From: an uncultured Clostridium sp.
Lineage (GTDB): Bacteria > Bacillota > Clostridia > TANB77 > CAG-508
Direction: 5' to 3'
DNA: 45,747 bases
NCBI GenBank assembly: GCA_900553365.1
Contig: USDL01000011.1
Location: forward strand, 1 to 45,747
Below are positions 17,612 through 25,659 of the stretch, piece after piece. Under the pieces are notes generated by a model that had not been told where the DNA came from, ran no database searches, and worked only from the letters and a program-made list of their open reading frames with translations. The stretch's first letter is position 1. Every line of letters begins with the position of its first letter. The position numbers and the translations under genes were made by a program.

Positions 17612-19015
17612 ATGAGTGAAACAGAAAAATTAAAAGAATTTTTATTTGACAATAAAAAATGTGGCTGGGATACATTATCTGTTGATATTAAGCAAGATAT
17701 TACTAGTTTTAATGACGAATATATTCATTTTTTAAATAGAAGTAAAACCGAAAGAGAAGCAACTAGCTTCATTACTGAAATTTTAGACAAGAATGGCTTT
17801 GTTAATATTAAAGATAAAATGATTTTAGTTCCTGGAGATAAAGTTTACTACGTAAATAGAGCAAAATCTGTTTATGCTGCCGTTTTGGGAAGTAAACCTG
17901 TTGAAGCAGGACTAAATATTATAGGTTCACATATTGATTCTCCAAGGCTTGATTTAAAGCCAAACCCACTATATGAAGACACTGGATTTGCATATTTTAA
18001 AACACATTATTATGGTGGAGTAAAAAAATATCAATGGACTACTATTCCTCTTTCTATCCATGGCGTTATTGTTAAAGCAAATGGAGAAAAAATAACTATC
18101 AATATTGGTGAAGATGATGAAGATCCAATATTTACAATTACTGATTTACTTCCTCATTTAGCTCAAGAGCAAATGGAGAAAAAATTAAAAGATGGAGTTG
18201 CTGGAGAAGACTTAAATTTATTGATTGGTAGTATCCCTATTGGTGATGAAAAAGTAACTGAAAGAATTAAGTTAAATATTTTAAAGATATTAAATGACAA
18301 ATATGGAATTACAGAAAAGGATTTTGTAAGTTCTGAACTTGAACTTGTACCTGCCTTTAAAGCAAGGTCTTTAGGCTTTGATAGAAGCATGGTTGCAGCT
18401 TATGGTCAAGATGATAAAATTTGTGCATATACATCTTTAAGAGCATTACTTGATACTGTTACTCCTGTAAAAACAGCAGTATGCATATTTGCTGACAAAG
18501 AAGAAATTGGAAGTATGGGCAATACTGGTATGGAATCACATGTGTTTGATACATTCATTTCTGAATTACTAAACAAAACAAATACAAATAGACCTAACTT
18601 ATTAGATAAAGTTTTCTGCAATTCAAAAATGCTTTCTGCAGACGTTGATGCTGGTTTAGACCCAATATATGCATCAGTTTCTGAGAAGAATAATGCAGCA
18701 TATTTAGGTAAAGGCGTTGGTCTAAACAAATACACTGGGGCTCGTGGAAAATCTGGTGCTTCTGATGCAAATGCTGAATTTGTTGCACAAATAAGAAACA
18801 TATTTGAATCTAACAATATCATGTACCAAGTAAGTGAGCTTGGAAAGGTTGATACAGGCGGAGGCGGAACTATTGCCTATATTTTAGCTAATAAGGGTGT
18901 TGATGTTATTGATTGTGGTGTTCCAGTTTTATCAATGCATGCTCCTTATGAAGTTACAAGCAAATTTGATGTTTATGAAGCTTACAGAGCTTATGCAGCT
19001 TTTTGGAAAAACTAA
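17612..19015 (+). CDS. M18 family aminopeptidase
   Basis: A 467-residue cytosolic zinc aminopeptidase of family M18. Metal and catalytic blocks are GSHIDSPRLDLKP, FADKEEIGSMGNTGM, SADVDAGLDP and the C-terminal HAPYEVTSKFDVYEAYRAY. It probably removes N-terminal residues from peptides and forms a dodecamer like other M18 enzymes. The in-frame TTG at 17594 overlaps the AAAGGTGG ribosome site, so the start is the ATG at 17612. It is monocistronic. Its GGC-GGA-GGC-GGA stretch holds CGG only out of frame and the gene reads through, which fits the frame-specific rule described in the findings. Confidence 0.93.
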   Translation: MSETEKLKEFLFDNKKCGWDTLSVDIKQDITSFNDEYIHFLNRSKTEREATSFITEILDKNGFVNIKDKMILVPGDKVYYVNRAKSVYAAVLGSKPVEAGLNIIGSHIDSPRLDLKPNPLYEDTGFAYFKTHYYGGVKKYQWTTIPLSIHGVIVKANGEKITINIGEDDEDPIFTITDLLPHLAQEQMEKKLKDGVAGEDLNLLIGSIPIGDEKVTERIKLNILKILNDKYGITEKDFVSSELELVPAFKARSLGFDRSMVAAYGQDDKICAYTSLRALLDTVTPVKTAVCIFADKEEIGSMGNTGMESHVFDTFISELLNKTNTNRPNLLDKVFCNSKMLSADVDAGLDPIYASVSEKNNAAYLGKGVGLNKYTGARGKSGASDANAEFVAQIRNIFESNNIMYQVSELGKVDTGGGGTIAYILANKGVDVIDCGVPVLSMHAPYEVTSKFDVYEAYRAYAAFWKN

Positions 19016-19027
19016 TTATATAAAATA

Positions 19028-19059
19028 AAACAGAGATTCTTAAAAAAGAATCTCTGTTT
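19028..19059. terminator. Bidirectional terminator
   Basis: 14-base perfect stem AAACAGAGATTCTT (19028-19041)/AAGAATCTCTGTTT (19046-19059) with an AAAA loop, between the convergent aminopeptidase and LRV-repeat genes. Confidence 0.85.
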
Positions 19060-19078
19060 CGACTTTTAACTATTGTTT

Positions 19079-19801
19079 TTATTCAAAGTTTCTGTTCAAG
19101 GTAAACTGTGCTGCACTTCTTATCATATCGTCTTGATCTCCAACGGCTTTGTACAAAATGTCGTTAGGGCATTTCGGATTCAATACTACTAAGATTCTTA
19201 CAGCTTGATAGTCTCTGTAGAGGCGTTTAAGCGCATCTTCTGGGCAATTCTGGTGAATTGCTACAGATTTTCTAATTTCAATGTCATCCTCTTTTGAAAG
19301 ACTTCTGAGAATGTCCGGTGGGCATATTTTGTTTGATGCAATGGCATTCTTTACATAGTTTCTGTCATCATTGGCCAAAAGTTCCAAAATTTCAACAGGA
19401 CAACTAAGATTCCCTGCAACTGCTCCTCTGACACTCATGCACTTGTCTTTCGCCAATATGCTTAAGGTTTCTGCAGATGAGTTCTTGTTTTTTGCAACAA
19501 ATTCTCTTACTCTTGCATCACTGTCGCTTGCAAGAAGTTTAAGAATTTTATCAGAGCAAATTTCGTTTCTTGCAACTTCCACTCTAATAAAAACATCCGG
19601 GTCTTCTGCTAGCTTTTCGAGAATCTCCAAGTGGCAGTATTTACTTGCCGCAACCTCTTTTTTGGTGTCTCCTCTTTTTGCAAGATAAGAGGTTACACCA
19701 AAGTCTTTTGCCTTGAGCATTCTTAGAACGCCCTTATTCCGAATAAGGGCATCTACGATTTCAGCATCGGTAAACAGGTTAATAATAGTTTCAAAGTCCA
19801 T
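19079..19801 (-). CDS. LRV-like repeat protein of foreign composition
   Basis: A 240-residue protein made of about eight helical repeats of roughly 24 residues, each like D-x-x-x-x-VR-x-x-VA-x-N-x-x-C/S-P-x-x-x-L-x-x-LA. This matches the leucine-rich repeat variant (LRV, PF01816) pattern, for example DARVREFVAKNKNSSAETL and CPVEILELLAND. Such solenoids usually bind protein partners; no function can be given. The ATG at 19801 follows AGGAGG; the upstream in-frame ATG at 19831 lies before it. Codon use is distinctly more GC-rich than native genes. It has one in-frame CGG (residue 21, ALIRNKG) that must be Arg, since a shift meets a stop six codons later. It has its own promoter and terminator. 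Its N-terminus resembles that of the gene at 21512. Confidence 0.75.
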   Translation of the reverse strand: MDFETIINLFTDAEIVDALIRNKGVLRMLKAKDFGVTSYLAKRGDTKKEVAASKYCHLEILEKLAEDPDVFIRVEVARNEICSDKILKLLASDSDARVREFVAKNKNSSAETLSILAKDKCMSVRGAVAGNLSCPVEILELLANDDRNYVKNAIASNKICPPDILRSLSKEDDIEIRKSVAIHQNCPEDALKRLYRDYQAVRILVVLNPKCPNDILYKAVGDQDDMIRSAAQFTLNRNFE

Positions 19802-19843
19802 GATAATTCCTCCTAAAATAAATTTTTTCATGGTTGTGTTTTT

Positions 19844-19921
19844 ACTCTGTAAAACGGAGTTTATATAGCCAGTAAAACTGGAATACTATATAATTATATC
19901 ACATTATGTTAAGTTCTGCAA
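19844..19921 (-). promoter_or_regulatory. Promoter and structured leader of the LRV-like gene
   Basis: On the minus strand TTGCAG (19916-19921), 17 bases, TATAAT (19893-19898). The leader holds two dyads: CCAGT-TTT-ACTGG (19869-19881) and ACTC...GAGT (19844-19860). The spacer contains TTAACATAATGT, nearly the same as in the promoter of the related gene at 21512. Confidence 0.55.
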
Positions 19922-19931
19922 ATTCTATTAC

Positions 19932-20793
19932 TTAGAAGCTTCTTGTACTACCGCCTCCGCCAGAAGAACCTCCGGCCACCTGAGAATCCTCCACCACTTG
20001 AAAAACCTCCGGCCGTCCACTTGAGTACCTTCCTCCTCCGCGAAGTATATCTTGAACCGATTAATAGTATCGCATTAATAAATAAAATAATCATTGTTAC
20101 ACTAAAAGATTTTGATACTAAAAATGACACGATTCCAATTAGAACCAAATATATTAATTTGATTTTAACTTTTTGAATATACCTCAAAAAAACTGATATG
20201 TTAATTGAAATTATTCCAACTATAATAATTTTGCTGGATATAGAATCAAAATCTTGTCCTTCCTCTGGTTTTTGTGCTTCCGAAATACTTATATTATATT
20301 CTTTGCATACTTCCTGCAAAACTGCACTAAACCCATTTTTAATGCCCTCATTATAGTTGTCATTTTTTAAGTATGGTATTATATACTCATCTTGTATTCT
20401 TCCTGTTTTTCCATCTGTTAACCTACCCTCAAGCCCATACCCAACTTCAATTCTAAATAGTCTATCTCCTGTTGAACATAATAGAAGTACTCCATTATTT
20501 TTGTTTTTGTCTCCTATTCCAAATTTTCTAAAAAGCTCTGTAGCATATTTTTCAATGCTTTGACCTCCTAAGCTTGATACGGTTACAACTACAATTTGTG
20601 CACCTGTTTTTTTCTGTAGTTCAATATTTGTATTTATAATGTACTCTTTTGTTTCACTGCTTAATATTTTAGCATAATCGTTAACATAGAACTCATTTGT
20701 CTGTGATACTACTGCAAGTGTTTTCAATGGCAGTAATATCATTATCAAAATAAGCAAACATACTATTTTCTTTGCTTTATTCAAAGTTAACAT
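19932..20793 (-). CDS. TPM-domain (YgcG/DUF477) membrane protein with glycine-rich tail, four +1 shifts at CGG
   Basis: A 285-residue protein with a signal or anchor segment (IVCLLILIMILLPLKTLA), a TPM domain (FYVNDYAKILSSETKEYI, IVVVTVSSLGGQSIEKYA, KNKNNGVLLLC, EVGYGLEGRLTDGK) and two membrane segments. A Gly/Ser-rich tail ends in GGGGSTRSF. Four in-frame CGG codons (20038-20040, 20013-20015, 20009-20011, 19972-19974) need a one-base skip. The first three together restore the frame, so standard translation hides them but gives SRRRKVLKWTAGGF instead of SGGGRYSSGGGGF. The fourth moves the stop to 19932. The start at 20793 follows AGGAGG and overlaps lemA by 17 bases. Role unknown; paired LemA-TPM proteins are common in envelopes. 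Confidence 0.87.
19972..19974 (-). other. CGG +1 site 4 of the TPM gene
   Basis: GGC-(C)GGA-GGT: skipping the C gives SGGGSSGGGGSTRSF and a TAA at 19932, in place of RRFFWRRR. Confidence 0.78.
20009..20015 (-). other. Adjacent CGG +1 sites 2 and 3 of the TPM gene
   Basis: GGA-(C)GGC-(C)GGA-GGT: two successive four-base units, CGGC and CGGA, each giving Gly. Confidence 0.75.
20038..20040 (-). other. CGG +1 site 1 of the TPM gene
   Basis: TCG-(C)GGA-GGA: skipping one base gives SGGGRYSSG instead of SRRRKVLKW. Confidence 0.75.
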
Positions 20794-21340
20794 TAGGAAC
20801 CTCCTTACTTCCTTCAGTTGCTTGGAAGTATTCCTTTGCTCCATATCCAAACATATTTGCCATTAAATTTGTTGGAAATTTTTTTATTTTTAAGTTATAT
20901 TCTTTGACTGCCTCATTGTAGTCTCTTCTTGCTGTTGCTATACGGTTTTCTGTTCCTGCAAGTTCATCTGATAGTTGTATAAAATTTTGTGAAGATTTTA
21001 ATTCTGGATAATTTTCAACAACAACTAATAAACGATTCAATGCACTTGTTAATTCTTCATCTGCATTTGCTTTTTCTCCAACTGTTGTAGCACCTGCAAG
21101 TTTTGCTCTTGCTTCTGTAACTGAAGCAATAATTTCTTTTTCTTGTGCTGCATATCCTTTAACTGTATTTACTAGATTTGGTATTAAATCTGCTCTTCTT
21201 TGTAATTGTGTATCTATTGTAGCAAATTTATTATCTACCTCCTCTGCTTTTTCAACTATTCCATTGTAACTTCCTCCTAGACTAATAGCAATTATTACAA
21301 CTACTGCTAGAATTGCAATAATGATTGCTGACTTTTTCAT
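20777..21340 (-). CDS. lemA: LemA family protein
   Basis: A 187-residue LemA protein with one N-terminal membrane anchor (SAIIIAILAVVVIIAISL) and a mostly helical external domain. The family block is NKFATIDTQLQRRADLIPNLV followed by VKGYAAQEKEII (quoted in two parts of one conserved run), then NRLLVVVENYPELKSS and ENRIATARRDYNEAV. The ATG at 21340 follows AAAGGA; an in-frame ATG at 21379 is rejected. Its stop overlaps the start of the TPM gene, so the two are translated together and probably act together at the cell envelope. Function unknown. Confidence 0.92.
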   Translation of the reverse strand: MKKSAIIIAILAVVVIIAISLGGSYNGIVEKAEEVDNKFATIDTQLQRRADLIPNLVNTVKGYAAQEKEIIASVTEARAKLAGATTVGEKANADEELTSALNRLLVVVENYPELKSSQNFIQLSDELAGTENRIATARRDYNEAVKEYNLKIKKFPTNLMANMFGYGAKEYFQATEGSKEVPNVNFE

Positions 21341-21451
21341 TTTTATCATCCTTTCTATTGGCATAATATTGTTCACCAATTAGGGAAATTTTATCACATA
21401 CATAAAAACATTTCAACCTTTTTGCTATTAAAATTTACCACTTTCTATTAT

Positions 21452-21486
21452 AAAAAATAGAGTGGCTCTTAAATAGAACCAACTCT
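21452..21486 (-). terminator. Terminator of the gene at 21512
   Basis: On the minus strand AGAGTTGGTTCT (21475-21486)/AGAGCCACTCT (21459-21469) with one bulge, followed by a T-run (21452-21457). A second small stem AAACTTC/GAAGTTT lies at 21489-21508. Confidence 0.75.
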
Positions 21487-21511
21487 AGAAACTTCTAATT
21501 TGAAGTTTATT

Positions 21512-22252
21512 TTACTTTTCCTTTCTCTTTTGGTAAACTTCCCTAGCTTCTATTTGAACATCCTCGAAGGCAACTTCTTCAATCTTTGCCATCACCCTTT
21601 CGAGATAGGAAGCATTGCAATACATTACCAAATTGTCAATATACTCGCTCCATGCACCAATAAAATTATTCAAACACTCTTCAAGAATATCTTCTCGCAA
21701 TGTGTAGTTTTTCTTCAAAGCCAAACCACAAATGTTGCTATAATATTCACCATTGCATCTGCAATTTTCGAAAATTTTGTAGAAAAGCTTTTCGTCACAA
21801 TTAGGAAATTCGATAATTCCAGCAGTACAAGCACCGTTATGGTCAGCCATTGCTATTTTCCACAATTTTTCTTTTGGGTATCCGTTTTCAGGGATGTCTT
21901 CTCTAAAGAATAGAACTCTATTAGTCCAATATAGTCCAAATTCTTCTTCAGCATATACTATGGTTTCACCAGAGCAATATGGATTATCCAATACTATGTC
22001 TAGAAGATATATATCTCCATCTACCTGAATAAAAGCTTTTGCTATTATGTCTAACAACTGTGGCGATGTAGTGTTTTTAGCAATATCACAGATTTCATCA
22101 AAAGCAATGTCCTTTTCTAGGATAAGAACTATATACTTTTTGATAAGTTCTTCATCTGTTATAAGCTTCCACACTTTTTCTTCATTTCCACTACTAAGCA
22201 TTGCAAGTATAATTTCTTCTTCACTAAAGATGTTTGTAATCTTTTCTAACAT
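21512..22252 (-). CDS. Unknown helical protein related to the LRV-like gene, foreign composition
   Basis: A 246-residue acidic protein rich in Cys, with no signal or membrane segment. The family is not recognised. Its N-terminus (LEKITNIFSEEEIILAML) resembles that of the LRV-like protein at 19079 (FETIINLFTDAEIVDALI), and the body looks like degenerate helical repeats, for example SPQLLDIIAKAF and NCDEKLFYKIFENC. G+C and codon use are above native. There is no in-frame CGG. The ATG follows AAAGG. It has its own promoter, leader hairpins and terminator, like the other foreign-composition genes. The two are probably distant paralogues that arrived by transfer. Confidence 0.65.
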   Translation of the reverse strand: MLEKITNIFSEEEIILAMLSSGNEEKVWKLITDEELIKKYIVLILEKDIAFDEICDIAKNTTSPQLLDIIAKAFIQVDGDIYLLDIVLDNPYCSGETIVYAEEEFGLYWTNRVLFFREDIPENGYPKEKLWKIAMADHNGACTAGIIEFPNCDEKLFYKIFENCRCNGEYYSNICGLALKKNYTLREDILEECLNNFIGAWSEYIDNLVMYCNASYLERVMAKIEEVAFEDVQIEAREVYQKRKEK

Positions 22253-22303
22253 TTTTGTTTACCTTTCTTTATTCAAAGTTGTGTATTTATGATATATGTA
22301 AAA

Positions 22304-22395
22304 CAGCTTTCGCTGTGAAAAAGGAAGTAAATTTATATAAAAAAAGCTCACTGGCTTTATATGTTAATTATACTACTTTATGTTAATTAGTTCAA
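22304..22395 (-). promoter_or_regulatory. Promoter and structured leader of the gene at 21512
   Basis: On the minus strand TTGAAC (22390-22395), 17 bases, TATAAT (22367-22372). The spacer TAATTAACATAAAGTAG resembles that of the LRV-like gene promoter. The long leader contains AAAGC-CAGTGA-GCTTT followed by T residues (attenuator-like) and ACAGC-GAAA-GCTGT, a GNRA-capped stem. Confidence 0.5.
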
Positions 22396-22437
22396 CTTCT
22401 TTTAAACTTTCTTTTTAAACCTATATGCTTTTAATTC

Positions 22438-22935
22438 TTAGACTAAATAATTACTTATTTCTTGTAATCCTTCAAAGTTTTCCTGTCTTAAAATCTCATA
22501 AACAACTATTGCTACTGAATTTGATAAATTAAGTGAGCGAAGTGTTGGTCTCATTGGTATTCTTGCTGTTTGTTCTATATATTTTTTAAGTTTGTCTTCT
22601 GGAAGTCCTTTTGTTTCTTTTCCAAATAATACAAATACTTCTTCCATGCCTGAATAATTAATATCTGAATAGCAATGTGTTCCTTTCGTTGTTATAAAAA
22701 ACATATTGTTTTCTTCTGGTTTGTATTTTTCTAAGAAGTCTTTAAAACTATCATGCTCCTCAATATCTAATTTATCCCAATAATCTAATCCTGCTCTCTT
22801 TACTTGCTTTTCGCTTATACTAAACCCGAGTGGTTTTACTAAATGTAACTTTGCTCCAATGGCAGCACATGTTCTTGCAATATTTCCAGTATTTTGTGGT
22901 ATTTCTGGTTCAACCAAAACTATATTTAGTTTCAT
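22438..22935 (-). CDS. trmL: tRNA (cytidine/uridine-34 2'-O)-methyltransferase TrmL
   Basis: A 165-residue SPOUT methyltransferase of the TrmL/YibK type that methylates the wobble ribose of certain leucine tRNAs with SAM. Motifs: VLVEPEIPQNTGNIARTCAA at the N-terminus, the knot motifs VLFGKETKGLPE and RIPMRPTLRSLNLSNSVAI. The length is typical and the protein should be a dimer. It lies 17 bases downstream of the DUF188 gene on the same strand. No in-frame CGG. Confidence 0.95.
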   Translation of the reverse strand: MKLNIVLVEPEIPQNTGNIARTCAAIGAKLHLVKPLGFSISEKQVKRAGLDYWDKLDIEEHDSFKDFLEKYKPEENNMFFITTKGTHCYSDINYSGMEEVFVLFGKETKGLPEDKLKKYIEQTARIPMRPTLRSLNLSNSVAIVVYEILRQENFEGLQEISNYLV

Positions 22936-22952
22936 TTTTTTATCTCCTTTTT

Positions 22953-23408
22953 TTATTTTTTCTGTTCCTTTTGGATTTGTTTTTCAATATTTTTTATTAA
23001 TTCTTTTTCAAAAATTTCGTCCTTTTCCTTTTCTCTTTTGCTTGGCCCTTTTATTCGTCCTCCTGCCATTCTTATTTTTTTAGATAAATATCGTGTGAAT
23101 AGTAATGAGTCAATGTTTTCGTTAGTATATGTAATTCCATTTTGATTTATTGGTACGGCTTTTTTAGCAAGACACATTGCTGCTAATCCATAATCTTGTG
23201 TTATTACAATATCACCGCTTGTTATTTTATTTACAAGTGCAAAATCAACACTATCTGCACCTTTTGATACAGTAACTATTTTCACATCATATTTATTAAA
23301 AATATGTGCTGTGTCTGTAATAATTATACATTCTAAATTATATTGCTTTGCAATTTTTATGGTATTATCAATTACTGGGCAACCATCACCATCTATATAT
23401 ATTTTCAT
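22953..23408 (-). CDS. YaiI/YqxD family protein (DUF188, NYN-like)
   Basis: A 151-residue protein of the YaiI/YqxD (PF02639) family. Motifs: YIDGDGCPVIDNTIKIA at the N-terminus, VSKGADSVDFALVNKI, GDIVITQDYGLAAMCLAKKA and the C-terminal GGRIKGPSKREKE. The acidic DGDGCPV and ITQDYG positions match a PIN/NYN-like metal site, suggesting RNA cleavage, but the activity is not established. The Lys/Glu-rich tail is longer than usual. It forms an operon with trmL. Confidence 0.92.
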   Translation of the reverse strand: MKIYIDGDGCPVIDNTIKIAKQYNLECIIITDTAHIFNKYDVKIVTVSKGADSVDFALVNKITSGDIVITQDYGLAAMCLAKKAVPINQNGITYTNENIDSLLFTRYLSKKIRMAGGRIKGPSKREKEKDEIFEKELIKNIEKQIQKEQKK

Positions 23409-23487
23409 TTTTCACCTCATTTGCTTGCTTATTTTATCATAAAAAATAGGTTTGTGCAAATATATAAAAAAACTAGAGTAGGCCTGT

Positions 23488-23549
23488 AATATACTGTACC
23501 CAATGGAGAGGACACAGGAAAAAAGAGTGTCTTCCCATTGGGTATATTA
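23488..23549. ncRNA. Long imperfect hairpin in a gene-free region
   Basis: A 10-base perfect stem TACCCAATGG (23497-23506)/CCATTGGGTA (23535-23544) encloses a second stem AGGACAC/GTGTCTT and is extended outside by TAATA/TATTA around a small bulge, about 60 bases in all. It could be a structured RNA, a terminator-like element for the gene upstream on the minus strand, or a small palindromic repeat. No family recognised. Confidence 0.35.
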
Positions 23550-23704
23550 TATAAACAGAATACCTCTTAAAACTAGTGCTAAAACATCCCCCTCTTCGGT
23601 ACATTTATTGCCATACTAGCAAATATGTTTATCTATTTTTACTTTTTAGTGTTTGCCAAAATCCTACAAAAAATATTGACATTTACACACCATTTACACG
23701 CAAC

Positions 23705-23737
23705 AAAAAAACGCCTACTGGCGCCACGCTAGTGGGC
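23705..23737 (-). terminator. Terminator of the pilin/FGE gene
   Basis: On the minus strand GCCCACTAGCG (23727-23737)/CGCCAGTAGGC (23713-23723), 9 of 11 pairs, followed by G and seven T residues (23705-23711). It lies about 130 bases past the stop codon. Confidence 0.65.
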
Positions 23738-23836
23738 AAATTTCCCCTTGAGAAACAAGGGAAAATTTGCCTTCACTTAGCGTATAAAATTCGCTAAGTT
23801 ACTTAGCTTCAAAGTAGTTTCCCTAAAACTACTTTG
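23735..23836 (-). other. Three tandem hairpins in the 3' region of the pilin/FGE gene
   Basis: In minus-strand order: an 11-base perfect stem with a 5-base loop (23810-23836, 31 bases past the stop codon), a 7-base stem CTTAGCG/CGCTAAG (23776-23798), and a 16-base stem with one mismatch (23735-23771). Together with the terminator they make a highly folded 3' untranslated region. Confidence 0.55.
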
Positions 23837-23867
23837 GAATATTTAATTAATTTATTGCCTGCTTTTC

Positions 23868-25364
23868 TTACAGCGATACATAAAGTGCTGAACGGAAGGA
23901 AATGTCGGTGCTGCTGACTGCTGAACCGTAGAGGCGATAGTATGCTGGACGGTCGAAGCCATCGTAGCTGCAACGACCGCCCCTGCTAACTCGACGGCTT
24001 GAAGAACCAGACTCTGTTGTCCATTCCCAGCAATTGCCTGCAAGGTCATATATATTGTTTTTCTTTGTGTAATCTGTTACTCCTGTTCCTAACAAATAAC
24101 TTTTATTTTCTAACTTTTGAGTTGATGCTGTTGTTTCTGTAAAATTGTCCCCATCATCTGTTGAATATTTACCTATAAAATTGAATTTACTATTTCTGTA
24201 ATTTCCCCAACTTGTACTATCAAATAATTCTGCTCTGGTTACTGCATTTGTTTCCTCTAACCAGTTCAATGTTCTATCCCACACTGCTGAATTTATTAAA
24301 CTTGCTGTTACATTTGTTTTTCCATTATTCATTGTAGCTGCTTTGGTTATACTATCTGTTTGGTTTATATAGTTATATGGATATTTATTTGCTTGGCTTA
24401 AAACTGCATTACCAGTTCCACTACTTGAAGTTCTTTGATTTTCACTTCCTGCCTCGTATCTTGCTATATAAAATCCTCCATATTTATTTACACTGCCCTC
24501 GTGTGTGGCAATATCTGAATCAGTATATTGTTGCATCATTTGTTTTATTGTGGTAATCAATTCTTCTACTGTGTTACATTGACCCCCTGTAAAGGCTTTA
24601 GCAGCTTCGTCTTCAGTTATATTTTGTTCTTTTGCTTGTTTTTTTATTATTGCTAAATACATATCTCTCATTGATGTTATATCCTGCGCATATAAGCTTT
24701 TTACATATAGAGTTTTAGAAGCTTCATCACTAGCTGTTTTTACTGTTACTGTATATTCTCCATTTGTTGTTGGATTAATTATACTTGTATTTGTTTTTCC
24801 GCTTACTGTAATATCATTATTTTCTGAATTTTTTGTTATTAATGTGCCTAATGGATCTTCAATTTTTATTTCTGTTATTTCCTCTTCTGCTGTTATTTCA
24901 ATTTTTATTTTTTGATTTTGTAATACTGGAACCCATACGAATTGGTCACTTGTAGTGTCATCCTGAATTACTACTCCTGTGTTCTTTTCTCCTGTTACAT
25001 AGCTATATCCTACTGGAATTGGGGCTCCGTGTTCTATTGATTTTATTTTTGTTCCATCTGCTGTTACTGCTGTGTCTTCGTGGGTTACTTCCATGTTGAT
25101 TTTTATTGTTGACATTGGGTTATGATTTATATAATCATCTATTGTTGCATACTTTTGGCCATTTATTGTTATTCCATCATTTCCTAAATTTTCTTCATTT
25201 TTTATTGCTCCTGCATACGCATCTCCTGTTTTTTCTGCATGGCCTATTAAGTTACTGTTTACTAATATATTTATGCTTACTGCCACTAGTATTAACATTA
25301 CTACTATTGTTATAATTAGGGCAACTAATGTTATACCAGATTTGTTTTTTATTTTTAAATTCAT
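23868..25364 (-). CDS. Pilin-like N-terminus fused to an FGE/C-type-lectin-fold domain
   Basis: A 498-residue surface protein. It starts like a type IV prepilin: KSG-ITLVALIITIVVMLIL, with a likely cleavage after the Gly and a long hydrophobic helix. A variable middle follows, with an Ig-like segment around residues 150-225. A C-terminal formylglycine-generating-enzyme-type domain (GGFYIARYEAG, NNIYDLAGNCWEW, RVSRGG, ISFRSALYVSL) makes up the rest. The last 60 or so codons are far more GC-rich than the rest of the gene (Cys, Tyr, Asp, Arg written TGC, TAC, GAC, CGC/CGT). This is the position and fold of the variable region in diversity-generating retroelement targets such as Treponema TvpA. 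No reverse transcriptase is in the window. It is more likely a binding protein than an enzyme. Confidence 0.8.
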   Translation of the reverse strand: MNLKIKNKSGITLVALIITIVVMLILVAVSINILVNSNLIGHAEKTGDAYAGAIKNEENLGNDGITINGQKYATIDDYINHNPMSTIKINMEVTHEDTAVTADGTKIKSIEHGAPIPVGYSYVTGEKNTGVVIQDDTTSDQFVWVPVLQNQKIKIEITAEEEITEIKIEDPLGTLITKNSENNDITVSGKTNTSIINPTTNGEYTVTVKTASDEASKTLYVKSLYAQDITSMRDMYLAIIKKQAKEQNITEDEAAKAFTGGQCNTVEELITTIKQMMQQYTDSDIATHEGSVNKYGGFYIARYEAGSENQRTSSSGTGNAVLSQANKYPYNYINQTDSITKAATMNNGKTNVTASLINSAVWDRTLNWLEETNAVTRAELFDSTSWGNYRNSKFNFIGKYSTDDGDNFTETTASTQKLENKSYLLGTGVTDYTKKNNIYDLAGNCWEWTTESGSSSRRVSRGGRCSYDGFDRPAYYRLYGSAVSSTDISFRSALYVSL

Positions 25365-25608
25365 TCTCTATTCTCCTCCTTAAAAAATTTTTAAGTTTTT
25401 ACTTTTGTTGTTTGTTTTTTTTGTAAATCTTTTTTTAATTATACATAGAAATTTTATTGTTTGTAAGCCTTACAAGCAATATTTTGCTTATATTTTGCCT
25501 TAATTATTCAAATTTCAATGTGCTTTTCTTTTCAAAAAAAATTTACATTTAAAGTGTATACTATTTAATTCTTAATGTCAATACATTTTAAATAAAAATT
25601 ATAAGAAA

Positions 25609-25638
25609 AAAGGTACCAGTTTTTAAACTAGTACCTTT
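25609..25638. terminator. Terminator of the gene at 25660
   Basis: AAAGGTACCAGTTT (about 25609-25622)/AAACTAGTACCTTT (25625-25638), a 14-base stem with one wobble pair, followed by T residues on the minus strand. Confidence 0.8.
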
Positions 25639-25659
25639 AGGGCTTTGTAGCTTAACAGT

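Noticed and set aside
23576..23797. Plus-strand frame of 73 codons in the gene-free stretch
   Set aside because: No ribosome site, no recognisable content, and it overlaps the hairpins and terminator of the minus-strand gene.
23705..23836. Integron attC site
   Set aside because: The tandem hairpins lack the paired core sites and extrahelical base pattern of attC, and no integrase is present.
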